A stretch of 64,000 nt of DNA from Mesodorylaimus sp. YZB2_4 (GCA_030248295.1 JASANH010001481.1:248001-312000); one strand, 5' to 3'. Counted from the stretch's first letter, positions 34,014 to 46,246 are shown. Made by a program: numbers and translations. Notes: generated by a model from the letters alone, not told the origin.

Positions 34014-35569
34014 CTAATCACACTGCCCGCACGATCGACGACATTGGGTGCGAGTTTGTTCTTGATTGCATCCACCGGCGAGAGCTTGAGTGCCACATTC
34101 GGCTGTTTGGTCCGTGCAAGTCGAGCAGTACATGCGTTTCAATTGGAGTATATCGTTGGGAGTCAATGTGTTGCCGCCCATCTTGGGATTCTCAGCTTTC
34201 AATGCTTTCATGGTGGGCAAGCCCCCTTCTTTAGCGGCGGCGCCATTTGCGTAGTGCATTATCGATTGATAGTCGTACGGAGCCCCATAGGACGTGGTGC
34301 CATCTTGTATTTTAAATTGATCAGCATAGTCAGGGTGGATATTCTTCCACAAAATCTCGACGTATTGGTTCCGATCCGTGCGTGATTGCTCATGGCCGCC
34401 GCCCAGTGAGTGAATGGTTTCGTGGATGACTGTGCCCCTTAACGCATCGTCAACGCAGGTTTCGTCTTTTTCTGCTTCAATACCTATCACGTTTATGCCA
34501 ACATGCCCCAAATTTGACACACCACCACAACCACCGCCGCGTACTTGGTACTGGATTTGTGAGCCAGTCTTGAGGGGAGCATCGTCCTTCTGGAAACGAA
34601 TGCAGGGCACAGCTTGCGTCATTAAATCTAGCGCTTCGTCGAAATTTTTCTGTTGCACTGGGGTCAAAACTGTGGTGTTGACCCAGTACCGGATTGGCAT
34701 TTTCCATAATGAATCAGGTTCCTGCTCCAAATGAAGCGAAGCAGCACGCTTCGCCCTGCCCTGTATTTGGTCGATCATAGCTTGAGCTTGTTCTTTCGTC
34801 AAAATTATATCGCCCTCAAAAAGACCGTCGTCAGCGGGCGGAATTTCAGGGATCCCCATTTCGGCGTGGATGAGAGTTTTCAGTTCTTGGACCTTTTCAA
34901 GCAGTTCTTCAACTCTTTGTCCCGCCTCCTCCTCATCCAGGCCTTCTTCGAATTCCAGTTCATCCACCAACAATTCCTTAACTTCGTTTCTTTTCTTCTT
35001 GAACTTCTCAGCATTGGCGTCGCATCCTCCTGGTTCATTTTTGCAGTTTTCCTGAAAAAGAAAGTCCACCACTTACTCCTTGTTTTTTCTTTCACATGGA
35101 CTTTGCTTTATTATAAAAATCGACTTTTTCGTTGCCAGCTACACTTCCTGATCATGGTTCCTGCTGCTTTCACAGTAAAGTCCCTTGGCGCTTTCACATT
35201 TTTAAATTCACATTTTTAAATGTGAAAGCGCCAAGGGCTTTCCTATTTAACACAGTTTTCACATTTTTGAAGCTACACATGCTGCGCAGCACTTACTAGT
35301 ATTTCAGGGCAAGCAATTTTTTCCAACCCCTAATTTTTAAATTTCTAGACTGCACACATATTCTAGCGTCGAGGGGCCAGGCCCGCTGACTGCAACATCC
35401 GGCAGACTGAGAATCAGCGAAAACGAACAAAATATTCAAGAGCACTTACTAGCAGAATTTGTTTGATCTCGTCAGTGATACCATACTCGCTTCTAAATCT
35501 GAGTCTTTGACTGTTCGTCAAATACGATTGGGCCAATAACAAGCAGCCGATGACAACAGCAAGACGCAT
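34014..35569 (-). CDS. Astacin-family zinc metalloprotease with C-terminal ShKT domain
   Basis: Secreted M12A metalloprotease of 385 aa in two exons (35569-35450 and 35051-34014). Exon 1 encodes a signal peptide (MRLAVVIGCLLLAQS). An acidic, coiled-coil-prone propeptide follows, ending in the furin-like site RAKR at about residues 139-142. The catalytic domain has HETIHSLGGGH (zinc ligands His250, His254, His260; Glu251 general base), SRTDR, and the Met-turn SIMHY with Tyr307. The last 35 residues are a six-cysteine ShKT domain ending CGQCD, a combination common in nematode NAS proteins. The substrate cannot be told from sequence; such enzymes act in cuticle, digestion or matrix processing. 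The intron (35052-35449) contains a hairpin. Confidence 0.96.
35177..35239. repeat. Inverted repeat in astacin intron
   Basis: Two arms, CCCTTGGCGCTTTCACATTT and its complement AAATGTGAAAGCGCCAAGGG, are separated by a short AT-rich loop. This gives a stable hairpin. It is probably the remnant of a small fold-back element. Confidence 0.85.
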
Positions 35570-35730
35570 TCCGCTGACTTGAATCTGAAAAGAGTCAACG
35601 AATCCTAAGAGACACCAGGAGCAGACATCACATTTTACTTTGTGGCTTTCAGCTGAAGACTCCCGAAATGCAAGCACAGAAGCTAGTGGTGGTTGTGAGG
35701 GACCCACAGTCTCCAGTATCAGAGGCGAAT

Positions 35731-37563
35731 AAATCAGAGCACTCCAGAGCACTTAACAAAGGCTTATGGTCTTGCTGACCCGCTTATCAGTGATCGAATT
35801 CTCAGATACGTTGTTGAGAAAATTTGAGGACGGGCGCCAGCCACGTGAATAAAGAATTAGTCAAGGCAAGTTTCTTCCCGATGACTCTATTTTTTGTTCT
35901 CCGTCACACAAAATTCAGTCATTTTGTCCACGATAGGCTGGATAAGTCTAGATTGCAGAGGATACTTTCCCCTACAACCTTCAACGCAGAACCCAGTCGC
36001 AGGAGCCATAGGCAGTGACCCGTCTCTGGTACTGCAGTGCCTGTGACTACAGGATTCATAGTCGGTCACTCCCTTGTCCTTTGCAACGGGCGCGTTTGTG
36101 CAAAATTCGCGTAGTCGCTGGTTTCAAGCGATTTTTCTCCAAATTTTTGAGTGATAACCTAAGCTGATGTCGGCGGCAGTTTTTCAGGGTAAGTGCGCTT
36201 TATCAAACAGATATAATTTCGAGGCATGATTTTTGTTTTTATTAAAGATTTTCACTGATCTTTTGTGATTAAGCGAAAAAAATTGTTATTAACTTAAATA
36301 AAAGCAGTGAAAACAAAACAAAGAAAACCACTCGATTAAGCGCATTTTTCTCTACAAAATTGTCGCTGACATAAACCCTCAGTAACACTAAAGATTTCAA
36401 GAAAAATTAGCCGAAAGAGGCGAAGGCGCAAAAACGCATTTCGACAGGCGTGTGTGCGCCTGACTATAATTACAATGGGTCCTAATACATTTGGGTCCGT
36501 GCCATTGAAAGGAGTGACTTGTGGCTTTTACATCACCTAGTTCTGCCGACTTGGTCCCTGCTGAAACATCACCCCGACGGGTGACGCTCGTAGCTGCCTG
36601 CTGTATTCAAAGGCTCGATTGCCAGTCGAGACTCTACATCAAGAGAGGCGAGTACAAAAATGGTGGCTATGCAGGGCGCGGGGCTCTGCTGGTCGTCTTT
36701 AACACAAAATTTTAGTCACTTACCAATGGAACCAATCGACGGAGTTTCAATGACGAAATGGAGGTGCACATGGTGACTGCGACAGAACCTGGTATTTATA
36801 CTTTTTTGACCGGAAGCTTGTCGTCAATCATTCGGACTCGTAAAAAGACAGCAATTGATCAGCAAATGGCAGCTCGATGGAGAGGAGGCCCAAAATAGAA
36901 TCTCTGCTAGAATTCGTTGAACGCTTTTGAATTATCAACAAGCATGAATTCGAATTTATGGCTCACTTTCCTAGCTCGGTATTATAGCCTGTTATGCTCG
37001 ACGCTTTCGAATAGGACCATTATCATCAGTCAGCAGCAGCGACGGACGCTCGGTCGAGTGGGTACAACGTTTGCCGACTCGCTTATTTCAGTTTTCCAGT
37101 CAAGCAGAAGCTCTATCACCCTCCTCGTTTGGAGAGGGCCTATGCTGAGCATGTTATCGAAACAGGCTATGATCATGGAATGCTGACGATGCTTTTTCCT
37201 GCTGTTCGTAAAAGCTCATTGGTCAATCGCAGCAATCAGCTATCGCCGCTCTCTAGTTTCATCATTTTAGTGGAGCGGAAACGTTCTGTCAAACTTTGAT
37301 CGTTCTGGAAACCAGATTCGCTGCCCACATAACTATTTTGTTCTCAGTTTTGCCTATCTCTGCATTGGGCCAGTAAGTATGTACAGGCAAAGCAAGGTTG
37401 CCTCATTTTGTGTTCACTTGCCCAGTTCGCTGGCGCGGTCTTTTTCTGACAATGTATAGGTAACCCTGGGGGTGGTGGGGGTAGGTATGCTCAGGTACTA
37501 TGGCAGGGGTGACGCTGGACTACGTTCATGCACATTTTTGGTCTGAGATAGCAACTGAAGGAA
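35731..37563 (+). repeat. Long direct repeat R2, copy 1
   Basis: About 1.8 kb, matching 40182-41592 in the same orientation. Shared landmarks are GAATTAGTCAAGGCAAGTTTC, ACAACCTTCAACGCAGA, CTGAAACATCACCC-GACGGGTG, CAGTTTCAATGA, AGCTCATT-GTCAATCGCAGCAAT and TTCACTTGCCCAGTTC. The copies differ by many substitutions and indels. Together they bracket the SWIM/YqaJ pseudogene. No intact frame is present. Confidence 0.8.
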
Positions 37564-37780
37564 TTCAAGGGCCGCGGCGACTCAGTTGGTTAGGCTTTGG
37601 TCCCGCAAAGCTTGTGTAACCAGCATTCCTGGCGGTTGGGAGATCGATACCTCCCCTGGTCGGGAGACGTCAACCTCTCTGGTTGATCTTCGAAGGCAGG
37701 CATGGTCGCGAGACTTGCCTCCCTGTAGTCAGAGTTTTTGCCAAAGACACGTCGTCTCGACTATCCATCGCTTGCGGTTA
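37564..37780 (+). mobile_element. tRNA-derived SINE-like element, family 2 (most complete copy)
   Basis: Box A-like GCGACTCAGTTGGTTAGG and box B-like GAGATCGATACCTCC are followed by GGTCGGGAGACGTCAACC and GCAAGTCTCGCGACC-type body (here GGTCGCGAGACTTGCC). The body recurs inverted at 45530-45690 and as fragments at 11089-11170 and 51950-52060. It sits exactly at the end of direct repeat R2 copy 1. Confidence 0.65.
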
Positions 37781-38404
37781 GTGTTCGCGCCCGTTTTCTG
37801 ATATGAAAACTTGTTTCCTGTCTCATTCCGCAATGGACAAAAAATGTAAGGGGTGCGCAAAGTAAATAAAAGCGGATTGTTGGCACCTTGGTTTCACCAA
37901 ATACCTGTGGGATTAATCTTCGTTCTCGTTCATGAGTTTTACTAAGCCTCTTTTATATGAGTTCTTGAAAGAAATTTGAGAAAAATCAGTTGTTATACGG
38001 TCGGTATATGTGGAAATGGCTTCGAATGTTGCCAGAGGTTATGGATGTCTGAATGTTCTAGGGGCTACTTAGAGGAGCTGGAGGGCACAAATGGTCATCT
38101 GGTCTTTTTAGACGAATTTGATACAATGATGTGCGCTCAATTGAACGAGTACATTTCGCAACGACTGTTTAGTGGGCAGAGTTATTCAAAGGATTACAAA
38201 AAGCGCGCCTCGCAACGAAGCATGACCTGGTATCGAGTTTGGTGTTTGGTGTTTGGTGAACAAGGAAACGGTAAGCTCAGCCTCAGAAGCTCAGTGTAAC
38301 TTCAGGAATAGGCCCTCTGAACGGCATAAGTGTTCTGCATGGGTATTATGTATTGTATATGTATATTAACACGCTATATGTGTCAGCTAGTAAGGTTAAT
38401 ATTT

Positions 38405-39450
38405 GATTTCAAGCGGAAAATACGAGCCTGTCGCTGCGTTGTCCTGCCGGACTAGGCGAGCATGTTCACACGCAGCTTCCTCCTGTTCTTTGCATGGATT
38501 CTGGACCTGCAGGGCCTAACGAAGCCGTCGGCAACGGGTGAGCTGCTGGTGGCTTAATATAACAACGACAGTAAGTTGCAATGCTGCTAGAGGGCTCTTT
38601 TAAAATACATCAATAAATTTTTTAGAAACTAGCAGAGGGCAGTCGAGTCAAAGATGCAAATGTTGGTCAAGTTTGCAAGTAGGAAGTGCGGACGGAAATT
38701 CTGCTCGACCAGACTGGAGTCCAGCGAGCACATGTCTCGGGAACAGCAGAAACCGAAGTGGTCCAGTCACGATGTGCGACCATCGCTTGGCCAAAATATT
38801 TCGACTCGAAGCGGATGCAGGCGTTGGCGGGGCAAGCGAACCAAGACCAATGGTCGCAACAGTGCAAGTGGACTCTCACCTGACGATCGAATCACATATG
38901 GCAATCAATGTACGTATTTGCCCATCATCCCAGTCTCAGAAATGTATGCATTCTCTGGCCGCGATTCAATGGGGGAGAAAAAACGAAGAGGAGGCTGTCC
39001 AAGCTTACATCAGATTGACGACAGAAAACGGCTGGCATCAAAATATCGTCGTGCGAAAAGCGGGTCTGAAAATACCATCAGGCAAAGGTCACATTGGTGC
39101 ATCAGTTGATCGTATTTTTACGTGTTCGTGCTGCCCTGGAGAAGGAAATATCCTCGAAATTTAATGCCCGTACAAACTTCGCGCGAAGTCAATCACCGAC
39201 ACCGCCGCCATAGACTCGCTCCCATATTTACAACGCGATGCACTTGGAAAAGTCAAGCTGAAACAGGATTGGACCTACCATACTCAGATAAAAATGCAAA
39301 ATGGGTATTTGGAAATTGCATCGCGCTGAGCTTCTTCTGAACACGCAGTTGGGTGACCGCGTCGGAGAACCTCAATACCTTCGTTCTGTACGTGTTGATT
39401 TTGATAAGAATTGTTGGGAATTTTCGAAGTGCACAATTGACTTGCCTGCA
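38405..39450 (+). pseudogene. SWIM zinc finger plus YqaJ-type nuclease, decayed transposon protein
   Basis: At 38405-38545 the overlapping frames contain a broken SWIM motif (ACRC, CPAGLGEH, then CSHAAS). At 38640-39340 a YqaJ recombinase/exonuclease domain follows: SLAAIQWGRKNEEEAVQAY, GHIGASVDRIFTCSCC, GNILEI-stop-CPYKLR, and YHTQIKMQ. The family pattern is WGRxNE, GASPDG, LEIKCPY and QxQ, so the invariant Lys of EIKCP has become TAA. Several frame changes and a second stop confirm a pseudogene. Such SWIM-YqaJ proteins are common in animal DNA transposons. An open frame at 37976-38299 may be its N-terminal part, but I cannot confirm that. Confidence 0.75.
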
Positions 39451-40181
39451 TGGCTGCTAGGTATTTGGTTTCGATAGCAGATGATTAGGAGTAGGTACAG
39501 GAATCGTTGACTTGTACATCACAGCACAAAAATTCTATTTGAGATAATTTGAACGCAGAAAAAAATAATCAGCAGAAATAATGACAAGACCAGCAAAAAC
39601 ATCCAGTCCAGTCACATTTTCACACTAGGTGGGATCATCTTTACAATAGCTGAGAAAATTAAGCTAACATCATCCATCAGATGCAACATGTGTTTGTGTC
39701 ACAGTTGAGCTTGCATCTCCCGCGTAGGTATCATATAGTGTAGTGTGCGGTATTGTAAGGCTTGCTCGCCAGGGCTACGGCTAGAGCAGGCGACCGGTGC
39801 GACGTAGGAGAACCGTAATATAATGCTCGTCTAGTGCGGCTGGTCTCGAGATTGCTCTTCTCCACACGCGGTCACGTCGGACAGCACGTGGCATTTTGAG
39901 ACGCACCGTTTTCAGATGGCGGTGTGTGGAAATGGGCCACACTCTGACAAGCAAGTGCATCACCTTGTTCTCTATCACTATGCACTGGTCTTGGACTTTT
40001 GCTGTATCCAGTTCCAAAGCCAATTAAACTTCTTTCTTGACCCGTTTGAGTGGTGACGACGGATGGTTCGGCCATTTAAATTTGGACGGTACTGCTGTTT
40101 TTGGTGCGAGACTGTCGTTAGTGGCTACTAGAGTTAAACGGGCGGAAACTGAAAAGATACTGTCTCAAGTCTCAAAGGCAA

Positions 40182-41592
40182 ATTAAAAGAGCACTCTAGC
40201 GCTCTTAACATAGGCACTTAGGGTCTGGCCGATCCAGTTGTCAGAGATCGGACTCTGAGATATGTTATTCAGAAAATTTGAGGGGACGCCAGCCACCTGA
40301 ACAGAGAATTAGTCAAGGCAAGTTTCTTCAAGTTTATGTTAATTTTTTATTGGCTTCACCCAAAATTGTGTTTTGGAAATTAGTCGCCCTATTTCAAGAT
40401 AGGCTGTGTAGCTCTACAGTGCAGTGGATAGTCCCTACAACCTTCAACGCAGACCACAGTCGCAGACATCAACCCGTCTCTGGTGCTGTGCCTTGACTGT
40501 GACTGAAGGATTCAGAGAATACGTCTGGGCCAGTATCACTGAAGGAAGTGACTGGTGGAGCTTTTCCACCACGCTAAAGATCTTTCGACTTCGTCCGTTG
40601 CTGAAACATCACCCTGACGGGTGACGTTCTTAGCTACCAGCTCCATTCAAAGTACCAATGCCAGTCGAGCCTCTACATCGAGAAAGTCGGGCACACAAGT
40701 TGATGGCGATGCAGGGTGCGGGGCCCCGCTGGTCGCCGTGAGCACAATTCCAGTCACTTATCAATCGAACCGATCGATGCAGTTTCAATGAAGAAATAGA
40801 GGTGTAGTGACTGTCTGGATGGAGACCCGGTATTTAAACTTTTTCTGACAAGATCGTCAAACATCATGGCTCGTAAAATTATTGCAGTTAATCGGCAAAT
40901 GTCAGCTCGCTAGACCGAAGGCCTGCAATAGAATCTCTGCAGGAATTTGTCGAATGCTTTCCTAGCGTCAAGCACGAGTTTGAATTTGGGGCTCATATTC
41001 GTAGTTCGTTATTGCCTGTTATGTTCGATGCTCACGAAGAGGCTCATTATCATTAGTCGACTGCAGCGATGGACGATCGGTCAAGTGAGTGTGCCGCTAC
41101 GCTGATTTCAGTTTTCCAGCGAAGCAGAATCTCCATCCATCACCTGTAATCGTTCTGGGAGCGCCTAAGCTGAGCATGTTATCGAAACCGGGCTACGATC
41201 ACGGAATTCTAACGATGCTCTACCTGCTGTTTGTAAAAGCTCATTAGTCAATCGCAGCAATTAGCCATCGCCGCTCTCTAGTTTCAGTTTTATAGCTGAG
41301 GAAAAACGTTTGGTCCAACTTTGATCGTTTCAGAAACCAGATTTCTGCTGCATTATTATTCTCTTTGCAGTCTTTCATATTTCTGCACGGGGCTAGTATG
41401 TACAGGCAAAGCGAGATTGGCTCATTTCGTGTTCACTTGCCCAGTTCTGGCGGGGGGGGGGGATAAAGCGGGGCTTCACAATGCGAGCCTGTTCCATGGG
41501 GGGAGGAGCAGTTTGTGATTCGCTTAGGTACTGTGGAAGGTGACGCAGGGCTGCCTTAATCCATTTTTCAGAGTAGCAATGAAGGAATAGGG
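40182..41592 (+). repeat. Long direct repeat R2, copy 2
   Basis: The partner of 35731-37563 in the same orientation, shorter by about 400 bp because of deletions. A run of G at about 41452-41461 marks a place where the copies diverge. Confidence 0.8.
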
Positions 41593-41906
41593 CTTTGAAG
41601 GAAGGAACTAAGCTCTGAGCCTAAACTACACGTGCAACCATTTTGGAAATAGGCGTCATTAAAGGCTGAGCTAAAAACACCATCCGCTTTCAAGTCGTCG
41701 AGGTACAAATGAGACTATTAGGACGGCTCTGACCATGAAGCGAATTTGGTGCTGATAATTACCAAAGGAGTCGAACGTTTCCCGATCAACTTTGATTAAT
41801 TCAAAGGTGTGCATGGTTCTCTACGATTGCGGGCCCCCTCCTTGTCAGACCCGGTTTACTGTTACATCGATTTTTACTTGACACCGTCGCCAATAGGGAA
41901 AAAAAA

Positions 41907-42456
41907 AGGGACCTGATCAGTTGTCATTTTCTTATCATGTTCTCAAAGAGCATGTGTGCGAGAAACTTGCTGTCTTTTTCAACCTGATCAGTGGCATCAT
42001 TCTATTGGCTGCTGCCAGTAGTCACGTGACCGTCGCGTTCTTCAGCTACTAATGAGAATTTCGCTAGATGACACTTTCAAAAAGGCGCGAATGTAAAAAA
42101 GTGATTTGAAATTTAGGTGGTGCGAAAAGGACAGATCCGCTTTTTTTATTCTGACATGCATTTTAAAGGACAGTTTATAGCACAAGAATTATGTATTTGT
42201 TAAAAGTTTTCCAGTTTTTCGAAATTCCAGCCAAAAACAACTGTCATGGGAAAACTCACAGCCATAGTCAAGGCCTGACTGAAAGGAAATGTGGCAAAGA
42301 GAAATATTGAACTAGAGGAATTTGCATAGCGAGGCATTGAGGAGGCAGGAAACGCCCACGTGTTACCCTCAGTTGATGCCCCTCCTGGATTAGGGTGGTT
42401 TGAATTAAATATACGATAACCCAGTGCAAATAGAATCACAAGCACTCAAGGTGGAT
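41907..42456 (+). repeat. Dispersed repeat R1, copy 2
   Basis: The partner of 29556-30120 (GTCACGTGACCGTCGCGTTC, AGATGACACTTTCAAAAA, CACAAGCACTCAAGG). It lies just right of repeat R2 copy 2. Confidence 0.8.
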
Positions 42457-42729
42457 AAGTACGGGAAATGATAAAATGTGGAAAAACCATAAAAACCAAA
42501 TGTATGGGAAAGTACCTGGCAGTTATAACGTACTCTGCTACTTCAATGGGTCCCGCTAGCAACCTCTTTTGTGGTGTGACGCGACGTGATGCCTGACTAA
42601 CCTGGACCAGGTGCTGTAACAGATACAGCCAGGTTAGTAGGCTAAAAAAGGTACAATCTTCTCTATGTTCCTCTTCGTTACGACATCATTGAACGAGGGT
42701 GAAGGAACACATTACACAAAATGATTTAC

Positions 42730-42815
42730 CCGGGTGGGAGTCGAACACTCGCTGCTGACTGCGCAAAAAAGATGCCTAATTACCTTACCCATAAGGGCAC
42801 GCAGGAGCTGCGTCC
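42730..42815 (-). mobile_element. tRNA-like SINE head
   Basis: On the minus strand, box A-like TATGGGTAAGGTAATTAGG is followed by box B GTGTTCGACTCCCACCC. The distance fits a tRNA-like promoter, but the acceptor arms do not pair. The sequence between 42816 and 43563 holds no recognised feature. Confidence 0.5.
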
Positions 42816-43563
42816 TCGAACCAGGTCCCAGATGTAATGCGTATTCGAAGCTTAAAGTTCAGAATGTTTTCTAATCTAAATTCGTTTGCGAGGGAACATA
42901 TTCAAGAGGAGAGTTTTAAATAAAAAAAAATGATCAGGCTACAGTAATTTCGCTCACACCAGTTGCGATAGATATAATTTGCTGACGTGCGATGTCTTAT
43001 CGTCAGTTCCGCCTTAGCTAGACTCGCCATCGACTCAGACCTATAGAAAGGAAGGTCCTCAAGCGGCCCGGGCCTTCGGTCATGCAACGGCCTCATTAAT
43101 TGAACTGTAAGCTGGATTTGTGTATCTTACTGTCACAGGATCTGCACACTCAAAAAAATGCGCGGACATCAGATCGCAAGAGTTTTAAAACGCTGGGCCC
43201 AAAGACCATGTGCTCTTGCATAGTTTTATCGCTGACCCTAAGCCGAAAACTGCGTTTTGGGGATGGGTTCAAAAAATATCTACAACCGAAAACCACTCTG
43301 CGTAAAAACCCAACAAAATGGATCGGGTTTTGGGACCCAATGTTGGACCTTGGCAGGAACAGGAATCAAATGAAACAGTCACGACTCCCACAGCACTTTT
43401 CACCGCCAGAAGGACGCCGGTCCTCAGCACCACTAGAAGCGAACATCGAGCAAGTACCTCCTACGTGGGACAGAAACGAGCATGAGACGAAACGGAGAAA
43501 CTAGTATAACTGAAAAAACCATGCCACATTTGGTGTGATTCAGCATTTTCTGCTTTCCTTTTC

Positions 43564-44942
43564 TCAATTCTGCTTCATCGGCTTTGGACTCGGTTTCATG
43601 GACTGAGGACCAGCTTTCGTCGACTTTGGGCTTGGCTTCATCGACGTGCTGCCGGGTTTCTTCGACTGCATCACCTTGCTTCCACCGATCGTCATGTCGG
43701 CCATTACGCTAGTTTGAGCACTTTTCCCACGCGCGCTGATGACAGCGTCACCGCCTTTGCTTTGCTCGACAGACGCTGTAGTCATTTTCTTCATTATTTC
43801 TTCGTCAGCTGCCTTCTTTTTCTTCATCATTTCTTCCTGTTTCTTAGCTGCGGATTTCTTCTTAACCAAGACAACTGCGGCTGTGACCACGATGACCAGG
43901 GTGATTACAACCACAGCGACGATCACTCCGATGAACACTGTGTTCACGCCCTTCTTCTCAGCGTCAGTAATCTTTAGTTTTTCATCTTTGCGACCTGTGC
44001 TCATTAGTGTGGTGGTGGTCGTTGTGCAAGGATCGCATTCAATGCGGCAATTTTCCATCCCAGGCGGGGGGCTGGCTGGGCTCCTCTCGATTTTGATGCC
44101 GCAGACGCTTGTGCAGTTGGGCTCTTGTTTCCGAGGCCAGCGTTGATTGCACTCCTCGCAGTCCTCGTCCGTGCGCGACACGATGTCACTGGGGACCACG
44201 CTCTGGCACTTGACATTGCCATCGTCGAAGTAGTCTGGCTGGATCGATCTCGGGCGCAGGCCAGGCTTGCACGTCTTCCCTCCTCTGTCCTCGAATTGAC
44301 AGATCGTGCACAAGTCTTGGGTGATCAGATCGTTGAACTTCCAGGCTTCTTCGACGGTGCTGTCGTACAGAGCGTCGTATGAGACAGCCTTGCTCCTCTT
44401 CAGAGAAAATGTTTCAAGGAAGTTTTTTGAGAGCTGCGTGGCATTGAAGTATGTTGTGTAGACGAAACAGCCCAATTCACGGACATGGCGGACTCCTTGT
44501 AATATTCGTGTTTCGAAGGCTATTACTAGTTCTTCGAAGAAAATAAAAATCAGCTTTGCTCGTTACTTGTTGCTAAAATCGAACACAGCCTGTCGCAAAT
44601 ATTGTAGTACGATGCCGGGTTTGTGGGAATGTTCACGTTGATAAGGTGGAAAATCGTTGATGAAAGCCTGATACTTGCTGATATCGCCAGAAAGATTGAA
44701 CCAAACCTTCGGCTTTGTTGCAGATACTTGTACCAATGTCTCCTGCCGCATCGATTATGACTACTTTGACTTTGTTCTCGCCCCAAGTCGATGCAGTCTG
44801 GCAAGCGGGAGAACGTGACCTTGACGCCAGGATACGAGGCTTCATACAATGGAGTTTGGAGGATGAACGCAATGTCCATCTTGCCACTGAGCTTTTCGAT
44901 GATGGACGCTAAACTGAGAGGGGAGATGGCGAGGACCAACAT
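43564..44942 (-). CDS. VWA-like single-pass membrane protein with Lys-rich tail (frame disrupted)
   Basis: The last exon (stop at 43564, open from about 44500) encodes the end of a von Willebrand factor A-like domain (RILQGVRHVRELGCFVYTTYF). A Cys-rich spacer of about ten cysteines follows, then a short Thr run, a transmembrane helix (VFIGVIVAVVVITLVIVVTA) and a cytoplasmic tail rich in Lys, Met and Ser with KPSPK-type repeats. Upstream, 44942-44570 encodes a short signal peptide (MLVLAISPLSLA) and VWA parts: MDIAFILQTPLYE, then ENKVKVVIIDAAGD, then FNLSGDISKYQAFINDF and KPGIVLQYLRQAVFDF. These three parts lie in three reading frames with no intron-sized gap between them. The MIDAS motif DxSxS is not visible. 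Either the gene is decaying or the assembly has single-base errors. Confidence 0.68.
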
Positions 44943-45279
44943 CGAGGTAATCAGACAAGGCAAAGAGGACGAGTTGACTTTGGCTATTTACACACTCGAT
45001 TTTGAGCTTTGGGAATTATTGCACGGTTTGAATGGTTAACGGAATGACTCGACAAATGAATTTGTGAGGAGATGATTAGGAAAACGCAGCGCGATGGGAA
45101 GAGCGAGAGAAAACTTGACCGCATACGAGAATACCGCGTTTACAGATTAGCATGCTTGAAAGATCGACTAAACACTGCAATATTCCGCACAGGTGCTTTC
45201 CATTTCGGCTTGGTTTGCCAGAAAGTTGTCGAGGTAGCAATGTTCAGCGCAGGCTCTGCATTTTTCATTGTCATCGCAT

Positions 45280-45490
45280 CGACTGTCTCCTCGTTCGGCT
45301 TCCATCTCGCCACTCGGAGCACCTCGACGGTACAGAGTGAGTTACCCGCGGCTGGGCGTGCAAGGTCAGCGAGGGTTTGTGATTCGAGAACCGACCTCCA
45401 TCGCCGGGGATTGAACCTGGACCCAGCCACTTGCTACCAAGCAATTCGTAGAGACAAATGCCGACCGCTGCACCACCGCGACCATGCGGC
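45280..45490 (-). mobile_element. tRNA-like SINE, related to 59105-59330
   Basis: On the minus strand, box A CGGTGGTGCAGCGGTCGG and box B CAGGTTCAATCCCCGG are well spaced. The adjacent block 45280-45400 (CTCCTCGTTCGGCTTCC, GCCACTCGGAGCACCTC, GGTCAGCGAGGGTT) is shared with 59105-59220. There it has the same orientation but is joined to an oppositely oriented tRNA-like head. Confidence 0.65.
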
Positions 45491-45529
45491 TGTACTCTTG
45501 CTTCGTGCTGTAACTAGTGTACCCAGGCG

Positions 45530-45690
45530 GCGGGAGAGAGCAGAGACCGAAGTCTCTTAGGCAAAACCTCCGACTGGAGAAAGGCAAGTCTCGCGACTAT
45601 ACCTGCCCTAAAAACCTCAACCAGAAAGGTTGACGTCTCCCAGCAAGGGGAGGTATCGATCTCCCGACCGCCAGGAATGCTGCTTATAGT
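45530..45690 (-). mobile_element. SINE-like family 2 body, inverted copy
   Basis: The reverse complement of the body of 37564-37780. It shares GGCAAGTCTCGCGAC, AGGTTGACGTCTCCC and GAGGTATCGATCTCCC-ACCGCCAGGAATGCTG. The region from 45691 to 46246 holds no recognised feature before the RUNDC1 start. Confidence 0.7.
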
Positions 45691-46246
45691 GCGAGCTTGC
45701 TTGGCAGGCAAAGCCTGATTGATTTTGCTTTGATCCAGAAAAAAGTGCACTGTGTTGGGCCTGCTTCACTGCAGGTGAACTTGTGTGCCTCCGATGATCA
45801 GGCAAGGGCTGGAAATCATTTCTTTCTGTACTTTCAGTCATCATCTAACTTCATCATGAAACCCGCTAGCCGAACTGAGGACTGTCACCAAGTAGCTACC
45901 AAAAAATTTTAATGCGCTTACTGCATATATCATTTTCACTTCAGCAAATCACGCAGCTCACGCGTCAGCGCCGAGTTAAGCCACAACTTAAGTCCCGCGT
46001 TTTATTTTAAGTTCTGCTGCCTTGCATTTTGAAATGGTCCAACATTGATGTGCGCGATTGCGCCAGCCGGCTGTTCGGTGTTCCAGTGTAGTGTAGGTAG
46101 CAGTCGTCGTCGTGGATGGTTGGCTGGCTGGATTCAACTTATCGTCAATATAGTAAAATCAAAATCAGTCGTTGATTCTAGTAAAATTTTTCTTTTTTCA
46201 CGCTTGGTTTTAATTCTATTGTTTTCTATCAATTAATGCTTTAAAA

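Noticed and set aside
34044..35219. Plus-strand frames opposite the astacin
   Set aside because: Antisense shadows of the catalytic exon, whose minus-strand frame carries all astacin motifs.
37976..38299. Intact first exon of the SWIM/YqaJ gene
   Set aside because: The frame is open but contains no motif I can tie to the family, so it was not annotated as part of the pseudogene.
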